Part shown: positions 55,226-63,742 of the stretch, piece after piece | Position numbering within the stretch: position 1 is the stretch's first letter | Layout: each line of letters opens with the position of its first letter | DNA from: Providencia alcalifaciens | GTDB lineage: Bacteria > Pseudomonadota > Gammaproteobacteria > Enterobacterales > Enterobacteriaceae | Length of the DNA stretch: 64,000 bases | Assembly (NCBI RefSeq): GCF_020271745.1 | Contig: NZ_CP084296.1 | Span: forward strand, 1,488,001 to 1,552,000 | Direction: 5' to 3' | Notes under the pieces: model-generated | Databases searched by the model: none | The model's input: only the letters and a program-made list of their open reading frames with translations | What the model was told of the DNA's origin: nothing | Position numbers and translations under genes: made by a program

Positions 55226-56164
55226 CTAAGCCGCGGATTTAATGGCTTTTTGTTTTTGACTGTGAGCCATTGCGCCTTCGCGCACCCAAGCTCCTTCTTC
55301 CCAACCTTTGCGTTTCGCATCAAGGCGTTCTTGGTTGCAGATCCCTTGCCCTTTAATCACTTGGTAGAACTCTTCCCAATCAATCTCACCAAAACGGTAG
55401 TGACCCAACGCATCATCCCAGTACAGATCAGGGTCGGGGATAGTCATGCCGAGGGCTTCCACCTGCGGCACGGTGTTATCCACAAATTTCTGGCGCAGCT
55501 CGTCATTACTGAAGCGCTTGATTTTCCACGCCATACTTTGAGCGCTATGCGGGGAGTCAGCATCATTCGGACCAAACATCATTAATACTGGCCACCAAAA
55601 ACGGTTGATAGAGTCTTGCAGCATGGCTTTTTGCTCGTCAGTGCCTTCTGCTAGTGCCATGACGGCTTCATAACCTTGGCGTTGATGAAAACTCTCCTCT
55701 TTGCAGATTTTCACCATCGCACGGGCGTAAGGTCCGTAAGAAGCGCGGCATAGCGCCACTTGGTTGACAATCGCCGCACCATCAACCAGCCAGCCAATCA
55801 CGCCCACATCTGCCCAGTTGAGCGTCGGATAGTTGAAAATGGAGGAGTATTTCATCTTTTCGTCGAGCATCTTTTGGTAGATGTCTTGGCGAGTGCACCC
55901 CAATGTCTCTGCGGCGCTGTAGAGGTACAAACCGTGCCCTGCTTCATCTTGAATTTTTGCCAGCAGAACGGCTTTACGGCGTAGGGTTGGCGCGCGAGTG
56001 AGCCAGTTAGCTTCCGGCAGCATACCAATCACTTCAGAGTGGGCGTGTTGCCCAATCTGGCGAATAAGGTTTTGTCGGTAGGCATCGGGCATCCAATCTT
56101 TTGGCTCGATGGCGATGTCAGCTTCGATTTTGGCATCGAAGTAGATTTGATTTTGCTCGTTCAT
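55226..56164 (-). CDS. paaA: Phenylacetyl-CoA epoxidase catalytic subunit PaaA
   Basis: A 312-residue di-iron monooxygenase that epoxidises the aromatic ring of phenylacetyl-CoA. Metal-ligand helices include [20 protein letters not shown] and [21 protein letters not shown] (Glu and His ligands). GGAAGGT precedes the ATG. It is the first gene of the long catabolic operon and is divergent from paaZ across a 325-base control region. Confidence 0.96.
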   Translation of the reverse strand: MNEQNQIYFDAKIEADIAIEPKDWMPDAYRQNLIRQIGQHAHSEVIGMLPEANWLTRAPTLRRKAVLLAKIQDEAGHGLYLYSAAETLGCTRQDIYQKMLDEKMKYSSIFNYPTLNWADVGVIGWLVDGAAIVNQVALCRASYGPYARAMVKICKEESFHQRQGYEAVMALAEGTDEQKAMLQDSINRFWWPVLMMFGPNDADSPHSAQSMAWKIKRFSNDELRQKFVDNTVPQVEALGMTIPDPDLYWDDALGHYRFGEIDWEEFYQVIKGQGICNQERLDAKRKGWEEGAWVREGAMAHSQKQKAIKSAA

Positions 56165-56489
56165 TGTTACCTTCCGTTAAAGTGATTCATAAAAATTATG
56201 ATTATTTAAAAATATGAAACACATTTATTTAACATTAATGCTAGGAATACTTAACAATAAGATCAATGCTGTTTGTGGGGTTTTTGCGATTCACCTCACA
56301 AGTAATTAAATTATATTCATATAAATCAACATGATAAAATCATCGTTTTTTGTGTGGTTCTTTCCGTAAATGCTAAAATTAACCCTATTGTGTTTTATTT
56401 GTTAAATTTCGATTGGCATCTATGATTGTTTATGTGATACATATTTAAAATCTAAAAATGGTTTCTTGTCGTTTTTCTGGAGATGGAAC
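56165..56489. promoter_or_regulatory. paaA-paaZ divergent control region
   Basis: Gene-free and AT-rich, with promoters for paaA (minus) and paaZ (plus). TGATTC at 56183-56188 and TGTGATAC at 56433-56440 resemble the TGATTC core I recall for PaaX operators, one on each side, but with poor flanks. A better candidate is a CRP-like site at 56285-56300. In E. coli this region binds PaaX, CRP and IHF. Confidence 0.55.
56285..56300. promoter_or_regulatory. Candidate CRP site in paa control region
   Basis: TGCGATTCACCTCACA matches TGTGA-N6-TCACA at 9 of 10 defined positions. It is about 120 bases before paaA and 190 before paaZ. Catabolite control of paa by CRP is established in E. coli; binding here is inferred. 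Confidence 0.45.
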
Positions 56490-58550
56490 ATGCAACATTT
56501 AACAAGTTACATTATGGGGAAGTGGGCAATGGGAGCAGGGGAAGGTCGTCAGATTTTTCATGCGCTAACTAATGAAGCACTCTATGCCGTGACCTCTGAA
56601 GGGCTACCGTTAGCGCAAAGCTTGCAATATGGGCGTGATGTCGGTGGTGAGGCGCTAGGGAAATTAACGTTTCAACAGCGTGGAGAGATGCTCAAAGCGG
56701 TTGCGAGACATTTGCTTGCCCATAAAGAGGCGTTATATGCCATTTCTGCTCAGACAGGCGCTACTAAATCAGACAGTTGGGTAGATATCGAAGGGGGAAT
56801 AGGTACTCTATTTTCCTACGCGGGACTGGCAAGCCGTGAGCTGCCGGATGATACCGTGTGGTCAGAAGACGAGATGATCCCGCTATCAAAACAGGGGCAG
56901 TTTGTTGCCCGCCATATTTTAACATCGCGCCGTGGCGTGGCTTTGCACATCAATGCGTTCAACTTTCCGTGCTGGGGTATGCTAGAAAAACTGGCGCCAA
57001 CGTGGCTAGCGGGAATGCCTGCCATTATCAAACCCGCCACTGCATCCGCCCAACTGACTCACGCGATGGTGAAATTGATGGTGGAGAGCGGATTGGTTCC
57101 TGAAGGGGCGATTCAATTAATTTGTGGCGGCGTTGGGGATATGTTCGACCACTTGGATTTTGAAGATGTGGTGACCTTTACAGGCTCAGCGGGAACCGGA
57201 CAAAAACTCAAATTTCACCCGCGCATCAATCAAAAATCTGTGCCTTTTACCATGGAAGCGGACTCATTAAACTGCGCGATTTTAGGTGCGGATGTTCAGC
57301 CTGAACAACCTGAATTTGCGCTGTTTATCAAAGAAGTGGTTAATGAAATGACCACAAAAGCGGGGCAAAAATGTACTGCAATTCGCCGAATTATCGTCCC
57401 TAAAACTCAGTTGGAAAATGTGAAAAATGCCCTCCTAAAACGCATCTCGAATGTCACGGTGGGCGACCCTGCCGCCGAAGGGGTTCGAATGGGGGCATTG
57501 ATTAACCTTGAACAGCGCCAAGATGTGCAGGGCAAAGTCAATTATCTGCTCGCCAATGGTTGCGAGTGCTTATGTGGTGGTAGCTTTGCCAATATGCAGG
57601 TGGTAGGTGGTGATAGCCAGAATGGGGCATTTTTCCCGCCGACATTGCTGTACTGTGCCGAGCCATTTGTGCATCAAGCGGTACACGAAACCGAAGCGTT
57701 TGGTCCTGTGGCGACATTAATGAGCTATGACGGGCTAGAGCAAGCGGTGCAATTGGCGGCGCTAGGAGGCGGAAGCTTAGTCGGTTCGCTGGTGACTGCC
57801 GATAGCCAAGTAGCGCAAACGGTGATCCGTGCAACGGCACGGGCGCATGGGCGGATGTTTATTCTGGATGAAGCGGCATCGAAAGAGTCCACGGGGCATG
57901 GCTCTCCATTGCCGATGTTGGTTCATGGTGGACCTGGGCGAGCGGGTGGCGGAGAGGAATTAGGTGGCTTGCGAGCCGTAAAACATTATATGCAGCGCAC
58001 GGCATTGCAAGGCAGCCCATCCATGTTGACCGCAATTAGCAAACAGTGGATGCGCGGGGCTGAGGCTATTGCCGATGTGGTGCATCCGTTCCGTAAATAT
58101 TTCGAAGAGTTAGTGATTGGCGACACGTTACTGACCGCGAGACGCACGGTGACTGAAGCGGATATTGTCAATTTTGCCTGCCTTAGCGGGGATAATTTCT
58201 ATGTGCATGTGGATAAACTCGGCGCCGAGCAATCCATGTTTGGTGAGCGCATCGCCCACGGTTATTTTGTGGTATCGGCAGCAGCAGGGCTGTTTGTGGA
58301 TGCGGGAGTCGGGCCTGTTATCGCGAACTATGGGATGGAAAACTTAAGGTTTATCGAGCCAGTAAAAATTGGCGATACCATCCAAGTGCGCTTAACGTGC
58401 AAGAAAAAGATCAAAAAGGTGCAGAAAAAAGCCGAAGATAAGCCTAATGGAGTTATCGAGTGGGATGTCCAAGTGTTTAATCAGCACAACGATATCGTGG
58501 CGCTATACAGTATTTTAACGCTGGTGGAGCGCCGCCACGGGGATTTTTGA
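56490..58550 (+). CDS. paaZ: Oxepin-CoA hydrolase/3-oxo-5,6-dehydrosuberyl-CoA semialdehyde dehydrogenase
   Basis: A 686-residue bifunctional fusion enzyme that opens the oxepin ring and oxidises the resulting aldehyde. The N-terminal aldehyde dehydrogenase (about 1-520) has FTMEADSLN with the general-base Glu and [13 protein letters not shown] with the nucleophilic Cys. The C-terminal MaoC hot-dog hydratase (about 535-686) has [13 protein letters not shown] and [19 protein letters not shown]. The ATG at 56490 follows GGAG and aligns with E. coli PaaZ (681); an in-frame extension to 56466 is unlikely. Confidence 0.96.
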   Translation: MQHLTSYIMGKWAMGAGEGRQIFHALTNEALYAVTSEGLPLAQSLQYGRDVGGEALGKLTFQQRGEMLKAVARHLLAHKEALYAISAQTGATKSDSWVDIEGGIGTLFSYAGLASRELPDDTVWSEDEMIPLSKQGQFVARHILTSRRGVALHINAFNFPCWGMLEKLAPTWLAGMPAIIKPATASAQLTHAMVKLMVESGLVPEGAIQLICGGVGDMFDHLDFEDVVTFTGSAGTGQKLKFHPRINQKSVPFTMEADSLNCAILGADVQPEQPEFALFIKEVVNEMTTKAGQKCTAIRRIIVPKTQLENVKNALLKRISNVTVGDPAAEGVRMGALINLEQRQDVQGKVNYLLANGCECLCGGSFANMQVVGGDSQNGAFFPPTLLYCAEPFVHQAVHETEAFGPVATLMSYDGLEQAVQLAALGGGSLVGSLVTADSQVAQTVIRATARAHGRMFILDEAASKESTGHGSPLPMLVHGGPGRAGGGEELGGLRAVKHYMQRTALQGSPSMLTAISKQWMRGAEAIADVVHPFRKYFEELVIGDTLLTARRTVTEADIVNFACLSGDNFYVHVDKLGAEQSMFGERIAHGYFVVSAAAGLFVDAGVGPVIANYGMENLRFIEPVKIGDTIQVRLTCKKKIKKVQKKAEDKPNGVIEWDVQVFNQHNDIVALYSILTLVERRHGDF

Positions 58551-58577
58551 TGCTGTGGTAGAGGGCGAAGTTATCAG

Positions 58578-58603
58578 AGAGGGCAAAATGCCCTTTCTGT
58601 TTT
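58578..58603 (+). terminator. Terminator after paaZ
   Basis: AGGGC-AAAAT-GCCCT forms a short GC-rich hairpin followed by an interrupted T run (ttctgtttt). It lies 28 bases after the paaZ stop. Confidence 0.55.
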
Positions 58604-58638
58604 CGTTGGCTGGAAGCAACAGAAATTCATTGCTATAG

Positions 58639-58659
58639 TTGTATGACTGAGTAATACAA
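58639..58659. promoter_or_regulatory. Inverted repeat upstream of parD, candidate operator
   Basis: TTGTAT (58639-58644) and ATACAA (58654-58659) are separated by nine bases and lie 20 bases before the parD start. ParD-type ribbon-helix-helix antitoxins normally bind such inverted repeats to repress their own operon. Confidence 0.5.
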
Positions 58660-58678
58660 TTCGATGGCAGGTGAGTTT

Positions 58679-58921
58679 ATGGCGAGAGTAACAAGTGTGA
58701 CATTGGGGGAGCACTTCAACCGTTTTATTGGCGATATGATCCAGTCTGGTCGCTATGGCAATACATCAGAAGTGATAAGGGACGCATTGCGTATGATGGA
58801 AGAGAGAGAGCAACGGCTTGAATATGTGAGAAAAATGGTATTGGATGGACTGAATTCACCGGAAAGTGAAAGCAGCATGGATGACATTTTTGCCAGAGCG
58901 GAAAAGGATTTAAATGTATAA
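58679..58921 (+). CDS. ParD-family antitoxin
   Basis: An 80-residue antitoxin. The N-terminal ribbon-helix-helix DNA-binding part (about 1-45, RVTSVTLGEHFNRFIGDMIQSGRYGNTSEVIRDALRMME) is followed by a toxin-binding tail. AGGTGAG precedes ATG 58679; an ATG at 58664 would put five extra residues over this site and is less likely. It overlaps the toxin gene by eight bases, the usual arrangement of parDE operons. Confidence 0.85.
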   Translation: MARVTSVTLGEHFNRFIGDMIQSGRYGNTSEVIRDALRMMEEREQRLEYVRKMVLDGLNSPESESSMDDIFARAEKDLNV

Positions 58922-59207
58922 AATTTCTCAAATTGCGGAAGAAGATATTTATAAAATTGCTCGTTACACAATACGGCAGTTCGGTGTTAATCAGGCGAAA
59001 AAATATCACAATGAATTAAAAAAAACGTTTGAGTTACTGGCTAGTTCGCCATGGATAGGTAAAGAGTGTCATTGGGTATGTAAAGGGATGAGGCGATTTG
59101 AGTTTAAAAAACATTCCATATATTACATGCCCCAGACCCCATTTATTTTTATCTCCCGCGTTATTCATCAATCTGTGGATGTCGATGAATTGGATTTTGC
59201 TGAGTAA
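58914..59207 (+). CDS. ParE/RelE-family toxin
   Basis: A 97-residue basic toxin of the ParE type. ARYTIRQFGVNQAKKYHNELKKTFELLASSPWIG forms the helical hairpin; FEFKKHSIYYMPQTPFIFISRVIHQSVD forms the beta-sheet core. ParE toxins inhibit DNA gyrase, but RelE-like RNases share the fold, so the target is not certain. It overlaps parD by eight bases. Confidence 0.85.
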   Translation: MYKISQIAEEDIYKIARYTIRQFGVNQAKKYHNELKKTFELLASSPWIGKECHWVCKGMRRFEFKKHSIYYMPQTPFIFISRVIHQSVDVDELDFAE

Positions 59208-59222
59208 ATTTTAACGGGATAA

Positions 59223-59244
59223 GAGAAGGCAAAAATGCCCTCTC
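59223..59244. terminator. Bidirectional hairpin between parE and ydhR-like gene
   Basis: GAGAAGGC (59223-59230) and GCCCTCTC (59237-59244) pair with one mismatch around AAAAAT. It lies between convergent genes. There is no long T run, so efficiency is uncertain. It resembles the hairpin after paaZ in loop and stem. Confidence 0.5.
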
Positions 59245-59252
59245 CATTGAAA

Positions 59253-59564
59253 CTATTTTTGAATAAATTGCGCTTGGTTCAGTTGGCTGAGTGCGGTATT
59301 CACACTAAAAATTTGCCCGCTCACTTCTGGTACGCCAAAGGATTTGAGCCGCGCACTGTGCATTTCGAGATACGCTTGCGCATCGGCTTGGTTAGCAAAT
59401 AAGTAAATGCCTCCTGCCCTTTGGGTCTGTTGGTTTTCAGTCCAAATCTTCCAAATAAACCCCGGCTCTTGGTTAATGGATTGTGCTAATCCCTCCATTG
59501 CCGCCGTCATCTCTTCACCCCATGGGCCTTGGTATGGGAAATCAACCTGTAAAATTACCTGCAT
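59253..59564 (-). CDS. YdhR-like putative monooxygenase
   Basis: A 103-residue protein very like E. coli YdhR (101 residues): INQEPGFIWKIWTENQQTQRAGGIYLFANQADAQAYLEMHSARLKSFGV. The fold is the dimeric alpha-beta barrel found in small cofactor-independent monooxygenases (ABM family). Its substrate is unknown. It is a single gene with its own promoter on the minus strand, convergent with the toxin gene and divergent from the lipase. Confidence 0.85.
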   Translation of the reverse strand: MQVILQVDFPYQGPWGEEMTAAMEGLAQSINQEPGFIWKIWTENQQTQRAGGIYLFANQADAQAYLEMHSARLKSFGVPEVSGQIFSVNTALSQLNQAQFIQK

Positions 59565-59677
59565 TATTGCCTCCTATTGTTGTTGTTTGATTATCATACT
59601 CAGTAAATAGTTTTAAACAGTGATCAATTTGGGGGAATGTCATATAAAAATCTGTCCGATAATCCTAATGCAGTTCT

Positions 59678-59719
59678 TTAAAATTTAGGTTATGTTGATT
59701 TACATAACCTAAATTTTAA
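59678..59719. promoter_or_regulatory. Perfect 18-bp inverted repeat just before the lipase start
   Basis: TTAAAATTTAGGTTATGT (59678-59695) pairs perfectly with ACATAACCTAAATTTTAA (59702-59719) around a 6-base loop. The right arm ends inside the AAGGA ribosome-binding site (59718-59722) of the gene starting at 59729. It could be an operator, a terminator/attenuator, or an RNA hairpin limiting translation. Confidence 0.65.
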
Positions 59720-59728
59720 GGATGTCTT

Positions 59729-61462
59729 ATGAGTCAGGATGAACAAAGCGAAAATATTCAGCATTGTTTCGCTGAATTTGATGACAACAAATGTGCTGTT
59801 TGGAAAGACTTACAGTTGAAACATCAATCTGAAAATGCCAAAGCGCATTGTTATCTCCCTGCAACCAAAGTGGTTCCGGTTATTTTTTTACCTGGCATTA
59901 TGGGGTCTAACTTACGAAGTAAAACAGATAAAAAATCAATCTGGCGTATTCGCACGAGTAAGCTTGGAATGGCTGCGGATGCACTCGGTTGGCTTTTTAC
60001 TTCAGGCAATAAACGGAAAAAATTACTCGACCCTGAAACGACAGAAACAGATCCCACTCAAGATGTCGATAAAAATGACAACGAGTCGACTTACTTTGCC
60101 AATTCAAGACAGAAAAGAGGATGGGGAAGTGTATTGCAATTTTCGTATGCAGACCCACTCGACAAGTTACAGAAAGAATTACTGGTTTGGGAACAGTATT
60201 ACAACAAAGCGAAAGGACAGGGATGCGCGACAGCAGACGAAGCCGAGGAATATTTTTCTCAAGAATCAACGTTCAAGTTCATTTTAGATAAAACCCTCAC
60301 GCCCGAGGATACCAACCCCCTTTCATTTCGTGAAGCGGGCAAATACCGTAATTTGCTGCTTCCGCTTCATGCTTTTGGCTATAACTGGTTACAAGACAAT
60401 GCCCAATCCGCGCAAGATCTCGGCAAGTACATTGATGAGGTCTTAAAATTATATAGCCCCAAACGCAATGGCGGGATTGGACATGGTCTCGCTTTTGAAG
60501 AAGGGCATGAGAAAGTCATTCTGGTGACCCATTCGATGGGGGGCTTGGTATCCCGTTACGCGTCCGAATTATTAGATACGCCCTACAAAGATAAAATTCT
60601 GGGCATTGTACATGGGGTGATGCCGGATTTAGGCTCGCCGACTGCCTATAAAATGATGAAGATTGGTGAGCATTCCATGCCGATGGGGTTAGTGCTGGGG
60701 ATGAGTGCAACTCGTCTTATGTCGGTGTTAGCGCAATCCCCTGCACCGTTACAACTTTTACCCTCTCCGAAATATAACCATGGTCAGCCCTGGATGCGGA
60801 TTGAAAAAGGCAGTCCTGATGGAGTGACGGATTTATTGCTTCCGCAGAATGGTGACCCATTTAAGGAAATTTATCTTCAAGATGAAGTTTGGTGGCGAAT
60901 GTATGAACCTGATATTTTAGATAAAGATAAACAAACGATTGGTGATAATTATATAAAATATAGGTCATTAATGAATCAGTGGGTTTTACCTTTCATTCAA
61001 AAAATGGAAGGACAATATCACTCTAATACCTATCAATTTTATGGGGCGTATTTTGATGCAAATGATCCGAAAGATTCTCGTCGTTCAGATGAAACGTTGA
61101 CATGGAAATTACGGGATAAAACCTCGTGGTTATGGGTGTCTGACGATAGTCGAGGGACGGAGGCATATGGTGATAAACGTGAGTATACGTTACTTAAATC
61201 CAGCTATGTGTGGAAAAATACCCTGACTGACGATTATGAAGGTGGTGCGGGAGATGGCACAGTACCTAAATATTCCATCAATTTACAGGCAGCTGGGCGA
61301 TTTAAAGAGATTTTAAAGATGAACGTTGATCATCAGAACGCGTATCAGTTCGCGCCAATGAAAGGGGATGATATTTATGGTGAGGGAGAATTGTCGCCAG
61401 CGATAAAATTCACCTTACGCTCTTTATGCCGAATCTTGCAAACGGATGAGGTGAAACCCTAA
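59729..61462 (+). CDS. Predicted T6SS phospholipase effector, Tle4-like
   Basis: A 577-residue soluble alpha/beta hydrolase with no signal peptide. Near residue 54 is the LPGIMGSNLR oxyanion-type motif of LCAT/PGAP1-like lipases. The nucleophile is Ser269 in VTHSMGGLVSR, a later GAGDGTVP carries the probable catalytic Asp, and NVDHQNAYQF the probable His. The gene overlaps by one base a lipoprotein gene that resembles the Tli4 immunity family, which is why a type VI effector is proposed (Tle4/TplE pairs with Tli4). No VgrG, PAAR or Hcp gene is in the window, so delivery is unproven. AAGGA precedes the ATG. Confidence 0.65.
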   Translation: MSQDEQSENIQHCFAEFDDNKCAVWKDLQLKHQSENAKAHCYLPATKVVPVIFLPGIMGSNLRSKTDKKSIWRIRTSKLGMAADALGWLFTSGNKRKKLLDPETTETDPTQDVDKNDNESTYFANSRQKRGWGSVLQFSYADPLDKLQKELLVWEQYYNKAKGQGCATADEAEEYFSQESTFKFILDKTLTPEDTNPLSFREAGKYRNLLLPLHAFGYNWLQDNAQSAQDLGKYIDEVLKLYSPKRNGGIGHGLAFEEGHEKVILVTHSMGGLVSRYASELLDTPYKDKILGIVHGVMPDLGSPTAYKMMKIGEHSMPMGLVLGMSATRLMSVLAQSPAPLQLLPSPKYNHGQPWMRIEKGSPDGVTDLLLPQNGDPFKEIYLQDEVWWRMYEPDILDKDKQTIGDNYIKYRSLMNQWVLPFIQKMEGQYHSNTYQFYGAYFDANDPKDSRRSDETLTWKLRDKTSWLWVSDDSRGTEAYGDKREYTLLKSSYVWKNTLTDDYEGGAGDGTVPKYSINLQAAGRFKEILKMNVDHQNAYQFAPMKGDDIYGEGELSPAIKFTLRSLCRILQTDEVKP

Positions 61463-62538
61463 TGAAAAAAGGATTGGTGAGTTTTTTTGGTTTGGTCTTA
61501 TTGGCGAGTTTAGCGGCTTGCTCTGTACCGAATAAAACGTATTCAACTTCGCTTAATGAAAAGGATTCTGCTGTGATTAATACTCTATTTGATGATGCTC
61601 CTAACTATTGTTTAGGTCGTTATACGTTTAATTATCCGAAAGCGTTAACACAAGCACTTTCATCGATGATTAAGATTGATGATATGACGATTGAAAGTCA
61701 GTTTATTTATCCTCCTTCGTTTAAACAACGCATTGAGTTACGTGAAGAAGAGTTAAAAAAACAGCGCGTGAGTGAGGAATCGGATGGACCCTTTTTGAAA
61801 GATATTATTCGATTAGATAAAGGAATAATTGTTGATGTTAATGAAAAATTTAATACTCCTGATGCATATAGAGTACTAGAAGCGCATGTTTATATTGATA
61901 ATGTGGCTTTTATTATAAAGACTAAATTTACTGATTTGACGAATGATAAATACAAGGACGAACAAGCAATTTATATTAAATATAATAAGAAAATAACAGA
62001 TAAACCCCAAAAACTAGCCGCTATGCGATCGTTGATTTCTCGCTTACACGGTCGCCCGAAGAATGAAATTCCGACGGATAAAGGAATTTGTATCCCTTAT
62101 GGGTTTATTCGTGATGATGGAAAATCGCACCAAGAAGAAATTTCGATGGTTTTTGAAAACCCTCAATTCTATTGGGCTGTTGATATGGATAATACGATAG
62201 AAAGTGAAAAAGAAAGTATGTTGGATAGGGCTGATGAAATTAAATCTGTTCTTTCTCAATATGGAGGTAAAACTTTACGAAAAGGAAACGTACAGTTTAA
62301 TAACGTGGCAGGTGAAGAGTGGTTAACGTTGGGGCGAGATCCCCGCTATGACAATCAATCCGATAAATTTTATTATTTTCAATATTATGCGAATGAGAAA
62401 AATATTGGTTATCTGCATCCATCCGTTAGTATATTGATGCATTCGACCAGTAAGGTTGTCCATTATACGGATGAGCAAATGGTTGAAATTTGGGATCGGG
62501 TTTTACAGTCATTTAAACTGCGTCCTAACGCGTATTAA
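61462..62538 (+). CDS. Tli4-like immunity lipoprotein, copy 1
   Basis: A 358-residue lipoprotein: the signal peptide ends in LAAC (Cys20) with Ser at +2, suggesting outer-membrane anchoring facing the periplasm. Size and two-part architecture fit Tli4 proteins that neutralise Tle4 lipases in the periplasm. Its ATG overlaps the lipase stop (TAATG), so effector and immunity are coupled. Compared with copy 2, residues about 1-121 and 178-358 are nearly identical, while about 122-138 and 155-177 are highly diverged. Confidence 0.65.
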   Translation: MKKGLVSFFGLVLLASLAACSVPNKTYSTSLNEKDSAVINTLFDDAPNYCLGRYTFNYPKALTQALSSMIKIDDMTIESQFIYPPSFKQRIELREEELKKQRVSEESDGPFLKDIIRLDKGIIVDVNEKFNTPDAYRVLEAHVYIDNVAFIIKTKFTDLTNDKYKDEQAIYIKYNKKITDKPQKLAAMRSLISRLHGRPKNEIPTDKGICIPYGFIRDDGKSHQEEISMVFENPQFYWAVDMDNTIESEKESMLDRADEIKSVLSQYGGKTLRKGNVQFNNVAGEEWLTLGRDPRYDNQSDKFYYFQYYANEKNIGYLHPSVSILMHSTSKVVHYTDEQMVEIWDRVLQSFKLRPNAY

Positions 62539-62545
62539 GGTTTAT

Positions 62546-62585
62546 GGCGCAATAAATAGGACGTTATTGCGCCGATATATTTTTT
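62546..62585 (+). terminator. Hairpin between immunity copies 1 and 2
   Basis: GGCGCAATAA (62546-62555) pairs perfectly with TTATTGCGCC (62564-62573), followed after GATATA by a T run. It could terminate or attenuate between lipoprotein copies; the same element recurs after copy 2. Confidence 0.65.
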
Positions 62586-62598
62586 AAAGAGTGCTTTG

Positions 62599-63681
62599 AT
62601 GTGTATGAAAAAACAGACAATCATTACCTCATTTGGAGCTTTGTTGCTTATAGTGCTGACGGCATGTTCAATACCCAACCGAACTTATTCTTATACACAG
62701 AATAAGCAAGATTCTGCTGTGATTAATACCCTGTTTGATGATGCGCCGACCTACTGTTTAGGACGTTATACCTTTAATTACCCAAAAGCGTTAACACAAG
62801 CGCTTTCATCGGTGATTAAAATTGATGATATGACGATTGAAAGTCAATTTATTTACCCCCCTTCGTTTAAACAACGTATTGAATTACGAGAGGAAGAATT
62901 AAAAAAACAACGTGTGAGTGATGAATCAGATGGACCATTTTTGAAAGATATTGTGCGATTAGATAAAGGGGTTATTTTTGAGCGAAACGAAAGCTATGCT
63001 TACCCTGATTCAGCTAGAGAATTAGAGGCGCATGTGTATATTGATAATGTCGCTTTTATAATAAAAACTACATTCCATGATTTATCTGCGAATAAATATA
63101 TTAAAGATAGGTCATATTATTCTGCAGGTTATCCAATTACAGATAAACCCCAAAAGCTGGCTGCGATGCAATCCTTGATTTCTCGGTTACAGGGGCGTCC
63201 AAAGAATGAAATTCCGACGGATAAAGGGATCTGCATTCCTTATGGGTTTATTCGCGATGATGGAAAATCGTACCAAGAAGAAATTTCGATGGTTTTTGAA
63301 AACCCGCAATTCTATTGGGCGGTCGATATGGATAACACGATAGAAAGCGAAAAAGAAAGTATGTTGGATAGGGCTGATGAAATTAAATCTGTTCTTTCTC
63401 AATATGGGGGTAAAACGTTACGGAAAGGAAACGTTCAATTTAATAACGTGGCAGGTGAAGAGTGGTTAACGTTGGGGCGGGATCCCCGCTATGACAATCA
63501 ATCCGATAAATTTTATTATTTTCAATATTATGCGAATGAGAAAAATATCGGTTATCTGCATCCATCCGTTAGTATATTGATGCATTCGACCAGTAAGGTT
63601 GTCCATTATACGGATGAGCAAATGGTTGAAATTTGGGATCGGGTTTTACAGTCATTTAAACTGCGTCCGAACGCGTATTAA
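62599..63681 (+). CDS. Tli4-like immunity lipoprotein, copy 2
   Basis: A 360-residue lipoprotein with lipobox LTAC and a mature part almost identical to copy 1 except for two blocks (ERNESYAYPDSAR for DVNEKFNTPDAYR, and DLSANKYIKDRSYYSAGYP for the equivalent region). The ATG at 62599 has AAAGAG seven bases upstream; ATG 62605 is the alternative. From about residue 195 to the end the protein is identical to copy 1 apart from a His/Tyr change. It arose by tandem duplication followed by local divergence or gene conversion. Confidence 0.65.
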   Translation: MCMKKQTIITSFGALLLIVLTACSIPNRTYSYTQNKQDSAVINTLFDDAPTYCLGRYTFNYPKALTQALSSVIKIDDMTIESQFIYPPSFKQRIELREEELKKQRVSDESDGPFLKDIVRLDKGVIFERNESYAYPDSARELEAHVYIDNVAFIIKTTFHDLSANKYIKDRSYYSAGYPITDKPQKLAAMQSLISRLQGRPKNEIPTDKGICIPYGFIRDDGKSYQEEISMVFENPQFYWAVDMDNTIESEKESMLDRADEIKSVLSQYGGKTLRKGNVQFNNVAGEEWLTLGRDPRYDNQSDKFYYFQYYANEKNIGYLHPSVSILMHSTSKVVHYTDEQMVEIWDRVLQSFKLRPNAY

Positions 63682-63688
63682 GGTTTAT

Positions 63689-63728
63689 GGCGTAATGAAT
63701 AGGATGTTATTGCGCCGATATATTTTTT
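63689..63728 (+). terminator. Hairpin between immunity copies 2 and 3
   Basis: GGCGTAATGA...TTATTGCGCC repeats the hairpin seen after copy 1 with one G-T wobble and one mismatch, again followed by ATATATTTTTTT. The preserved stem suggests function. Confidence 0.6.
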
Positions 63729-63742
63729 TAAAGAGTGCTTTG

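Noticed and set aside
59729-61462. Housekeeping esterase or plain LCAT-like lipase instead of a T6SS effector
   Set aside because: Not fully excluded, but the one-base overlap with Tli4-like lipoproteins in tandem and absence of a signal peptide favour an effector.
61462-63681. Assembly artefact explaining the tandem lipoprotein copies
   Set aside because: The copies differ in two internal blocks and at scattered silent sites, and the spacers differ too, so a simple duplicated assembly is unlikely.
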